Assembly: GCF_024359545.1 (NCBI RefSeq)
Contig: NZ_JAKQZG010000015.1
Location: 83,398 to 147,397, forward strand
Direction: 5' to 3'
Length of the DNA stretch: 64,000 nucleotides
From: Jiella marina
Lineage (GTDB): Bacteria; Pseudomonadota; Alphaproteobacteria; Rhizobiales; Rhizobiaceae
In this document: one piece after another, positions 61,382 through 64,000 of the stretch
Position numbering within the stretch: position 1 is the first letter of the stretch
Layout of the letters: every line of letters starts with the position of its first letter
The notes under the pieces: model-generated
The model's input: the letters and a program-made list of their open reading frames with translations, nothing else
The model's database searches: none
Told to the model about the DNA's origin: nothing
Made by a program: the position numbers and the translations under genes

Positions 61382-62397
61382 GCTTTTCTTCCGTAAAGCC
61401 GCAGCCGCGAGACACCGCCATCGGGGAATATGTCGAGGCGAACATGCGTGACCGGTTCCCCCAGCGGTTCGGTCGCAAATTCTGCGACATTGTCGGCTTC
61501 GAGCCTGGTTTCCGGGACGATCAGCGGCCAACCGCGGCTCGCCGCCTCGACCGCTTCTGTGGTGGTCTCGTCGCCGAGCCGGCCGGCGCGCAGGGTGAAA
61601 CGATCCGGATAGTTGCCCTTGAAGTGGTTGGTGTCGATGGCGATCCGCTCGATCATGCCGGCCGTGCCGAGCTTCAGGACGCACCAGTCGTTGCCGGGCT
61701 GGCGCCGCCGTGCCGTTTCCCAGCCATCGGCCATGACCGGAGCGCGTCCAGGCGCGAGCATGTTGAGCGGATGACCGTAATGGGCGTCGTTCCACGCGAC
61801 GGCCGAGCCGCCATTCTCCATCGCGCCCAGATCCACGGTTTCGTCGGCACCAACAAGGCTCCAGTCCTTGGCGATCGTGCCATAGACTCGTAGACGCGCG
61901 ACGCCGCCATCGGGATAGATGTGAAGGCGCAGCCAGCGAGCCGGGCCGGCACCCTCGACACGGAAGAGATTGTGGCTGTCGCCCTTGAGCACCGCCCGCG
62001 GGACCAGCGGCTGCCAGTCGGTCTCGGCCGGCTCCCCGATCGTGTCCGCCGCCTCGACCATCGCTTCCGGCGGAAAATTGCCGGTGAAGAAGGAGGTGTC
62101 GATGTCGACCGCAGCGATGACGCCGCGTTGACCGAGCTTGATGACGGCGTGGTCATGACCCTCGACGCGCTTGCGCCGCGACTCCCATCCATCCATCCAT
62201 TTGCCGTGATCGTCGAAGCGGTCCGGATAGAAGACCGGCGGCGCCGGATCGATCATGCGCGACTTGTCGGCAAAGAAGTCGTCGGTCGCGAATGTGACCA
62301 TGGTGCCGAGGCGCGGCTGGGCGAGGTCGACCGTGTAGCGGGAGAGTTCCTCGGCTTCGGGGAGAGGGGATGCGGTGAGGAAACGTTCCGAACTCAT
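61378..62397 (-). CDS. alc: Allantoicase
   Basis: Hydrolyses allantoate to ureidoglycolate and urea. The 339 residues are two copies of the allantoicase domain. The first is around [20 protein letters not shown], with [19 protein letters not shown] at its end. The second is around [20 protein letters not shown], with [19 protein letters not shown]. Start and stop overlap both neighbours by 4 nt, so all three enzymes are translated in concert. Confidence 0.95.
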   Translation of the reverse strand: MSSERFLTASPLPEAEELSRYTVDLAQPRLGTMVTFATDDFFADKSRMIDPAPPVFYPDRFDDHGKWMDGWESRRKRVEGHDHAVIKLGQRGVIAAVDIDTSFFTGNFPPEAMVEAADTIGEPAETDWQPLVPRAVLKGDSHNLFRVEGAGPARWLRLHIYPDGGVARLRVYGTIAKDWSLVGADETVDLGAMENGGSAVAWNDAHYGHPLNMLAPGRAPVMADGWETARRRQPGNDWCVLKLGTAGMIERIAIDTNHFKGNYPDRFTLRAGRLGDETTTEAVEAASRGWPLIVPETRLEADNVAEFATEPLGEPVTHVRLDIFPDGGVSRLRLYGRKA

Positions 62398-63839
62398 GAC
62401 GCGTGGCTTTCAAAGATCGAGTTGATGCGCAGCCGGGCGATCTTTTCGACCTCGGCCGCGGCGGTGGCAAATTCCCGGTCGCGATCGTTCTCGACCCTGG
62501 TTTCGAAGGCCGAGAGGATCGCCGTCTTGTCGAGGCCCTTGACCGCAATGATGAAGGGGAAGCCGAAGCGCTCGACATAGCGGCTGTTCAGGTCGCTGAA
62601 GCGCTTCAACTCCTCTGGCGTCAGACTGTCGAGTCCCGCGCCGGCCTGCTCGGCCTTCGACTGCGCGGTCAACTCGCCGGCGAGGGCCAGCTTGCCGGCA
62701 AGGTCGGGGTGGGCTTTCAGAATCCCCAGGCGCTCGTCTTCGCTCGCCTCCCGGAAGGTGCGGTTGAGTGCGCCGGAGACGCCGGCCGGGCAGTCATGCG
62801 CGTCGTGGAGCCCGTGGGCAAAGGCGCGTTCGGCGATGAAGGGGGAATGTTCGAAGACGCCGCCGAAGGTCTCGACAAAGGCGTCCTCATCCATCCGGCT
62901 CGGCCGCAGGCCTTCGCGATAGGGAAATGTCTCCCGCCAATGCCGGGCGATGTCGATGCGCCGTGCTACCCAGACATCGGGCTTCGACTGCACGTAATCG
63001 AGGAACCGGGCCAGCGCCGCGGCGCGGCCGGGCCGGCCGACAAGGCGGCAGTGGAGACCGACATTCAGCATCTTCGGCTGGCCGGCCTCGCCTTCTGCGT
63101 AGAGCACGTCGAAGGCGTCCTTCAGATAGGTGAAGAACTGGTCGCCCGAATTGAAGCCCTGGGGCGTGGCGAACCGCATGTCGTTGGCGTCAAGCGTATA
63201 GGGGATGATCAGGTGAGGCCCCTTCGGGCCCTCGATCCAGTAGGGGAGCTCATCGGCATAGCTGTCGGAGGAATAGGCAAATCCCCCTTCCTCCATCACC
63301 AGCTTCAGCGTGTTGACGGAGGGCTTGCCCTGGTAGATGCCGAGCGGACGCGAGCCGGTGACCGCGGTGTGGAGGCGGACCGCCTCGTCGATGTGCTGGC
63401 GCTCCATCTCTTCCGGAAAATCCTTGTATTCGAGCCAGCGTAGCCCGTGGCTGGCGATCTCCCAGTCCGCCTCCCGCATCGCCTCGACGGCTTCCGGATT
63501 GCGTTCCATCGCCCGGGTCACGCCAAAGACGGTGACCGGCATGTTCCGTTCCGTGAAAAGCCGCCAAAGCCGCCAGAAGCCGGAGCGAGCGCCGTATTCG
63601 TAGAGCGATTCCATGTTGAGGTTGCGCTGGCCCGGCCAGGGCTGGGCGCCAACGATTTCGGAAAGAAGCGCTTCGGATGCCGGGTCGCCGTCGAGGATCG
63701 AGCTCTCGCCGCCTTCCTCGTAGTTCACCACGAACTGGACGCAGATCCTGGCGTGACCGCTGCCGCCGGGATTCGGCCATTTCGGATCGGGCGAGGTGCG
63801 GCCATAGCCGAGAAGGTCGCGGGGATAGCGCTCTGTCAT
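62394..63839 (-). CDS. Bifunctional PuuE-type allantoinase / OHCU decarboxylase (UraD) fusion
   Basis: Residues about 1-305 are a polysaccharide-deacetylase-fold allantoinase of the PuuE type (CVQFVVNYEEGGESSILDGD; EIASHGLRWLEYKDFPEEME; HCRLVGRPGR). Residues about 315-481 are a UraD-type decarboxylase of 2-oxo-4-hydroxy-4-carboxy-5-ureidoimidazoline (FVETFGGVFEHSPFIAERAF, 321-340; AHPDLAGKLALAGELT, 376-391, with the catalytic His377). The fusion pairs the step before allantoin with the step after it. Both halves look intact. The urate oxidase and HIU hydrolase that feed it are not in this window. Confidence 0.92.
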   Translation of the reverse strand: MTERYPRDLLGYGRTSPDPKWPNPGGSGHARICVQFVVNYEEGGESSILDGDPASEALLSEIVGAQPWPGQRNLNMESLYEYGARSGFWRLWRLFTERNMPVTVFGVTRAMERNPEAVEAMREADWEIASHGLRWLEYKDFPEEMERQHIDEAVRLHTAVTGSRPLGIYQGKPSVNTLKLVMEEGGFAYSSDSYADELPYWIEGPKGPHLIIPYTLDANDMRFATPQGFNSGDQFFTYLKDAFDVLYAEGEAGQPKMLNVGLHCRLVGRPGRAAALARFLDYVQSKPDVWVARRIDIARHWRETFPYREGLRPSRMDEDAFVETFGGVFEHSPFIAERAFAHGLHDAHDCPAGVSGALNRTFREASEDERLGILKAHPDLAGKLALAGELTAQSKAEQAGAGLDSLTPEELKRFSDLNSRYVERFGFPFIIAVKGLDKTAILSAFETRVENDRDREFATAAAEVEKIARLRINSIFESHAS

Positions 63840-64000
63840 GGATGATCACTTCGGAAAGGATGCCGACCGACCCTTGGGTAGCGGCTGAGCCGCGAAGGAT
63901 CAATCACTGACGAGGTGAGCCCATGCCCGACGGCATCTGACAGCGACGAAGCATCGATCTCCCCTGCATGGAGCAGATCAGGCGATTTACACTGGCGGCC
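63840..64000. other. Region upstream of the allantoin operon, cut by window end
   Basis: No gene is supported. It should hold the operon promoter on the minus strand. GGA-rich bases close to ATG 63839 (TCCGAAGTGATC on the opposite strand) may be the ribosome-binding site. Confidence 0.35.

Overview
The window reads as chromosomal backbone of an alphaproteobacterium, most likely of the Hyphomicrobiales (Rhizobiales). The evidence is high G+C content, a 391-residue EF-Tu in two copies, ribosomal protein lengths and order, a GTG-started rplJ, a metX-metW pair, a glgPCA-pgm glycogen operon, and an allantoinase/OHCU-decarboxylase fusion. I do not name a genus.

Layout. 1-1.1 kb: 3' end of rlmB, then tRNA-Tyr and tRNA-Gly behind a good sigma-70 promoter. 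1.1-2.7 kb: a small, visibly A/T-richer islet with three small genes, one DUF2335-like. It is bracketed by a 23-nt direct repeat that overlaps the 5' end of tRNA-Gly. 2.86-4.03 kb: first tuf gene. 4.2-10.3 kb: a seven-gene probable surface-glycan cluster. Five genes form a tightly coupled minus-strand operon (GT-A-like, sialyltransferase-fold-like, ELM1-family, a second sialyltransferase-fold-like, TylF-type methyltransferase). Two genes are divergent (GT-A/GT8-like and GT29-like).

10.4-40.3 kb: the core expression block. It holds tRNA-Trp, secE-nusG, rplKA, rplJL, rpoBC, a GNAT gene, rpsL-rpsG-fusA-tuf, the complete S10 and spc ribosomal operons, secY and adk. Several strong hairpins sit at internal junctions (rplL/rpoB, tuf/rpsJ, rplR/rpsE, rplO/secY). 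The alpha operon genes (rpsM, rpsK, rpoA, rplQ) that normally follow adk are not present. The sequence passes directly to metX-metW.

40.5-58.1 kb: metX-metW (methionine), glgX, an AraC-type regulator, three exported proteins of unknown role, an orphan amidoligase, and a minus-strand glycogen/glucose-phosphate operon pgi-glgP-glgC-glgA-pgm with no glgB. 58.4-64 kb: a succinate-semialdehyde-type aldehyde dehydrogenase, a tandem pair of small paralogous genes of which one carries a frameshift, and a coupled purine-catabolism operon (puuE-uraD fusion, alc, allA) that turns OHCU/allantoin into glyoxylate and urea.

Most promising places for something not well described: the 4.2-10.3 kb glycan cluster, the repeat-flanked islet at tRNA-Gly, and the orphan amidoligase with its secreted-protein neighbours. 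All functional statements come from reading motifs and gene order. No database search was run.
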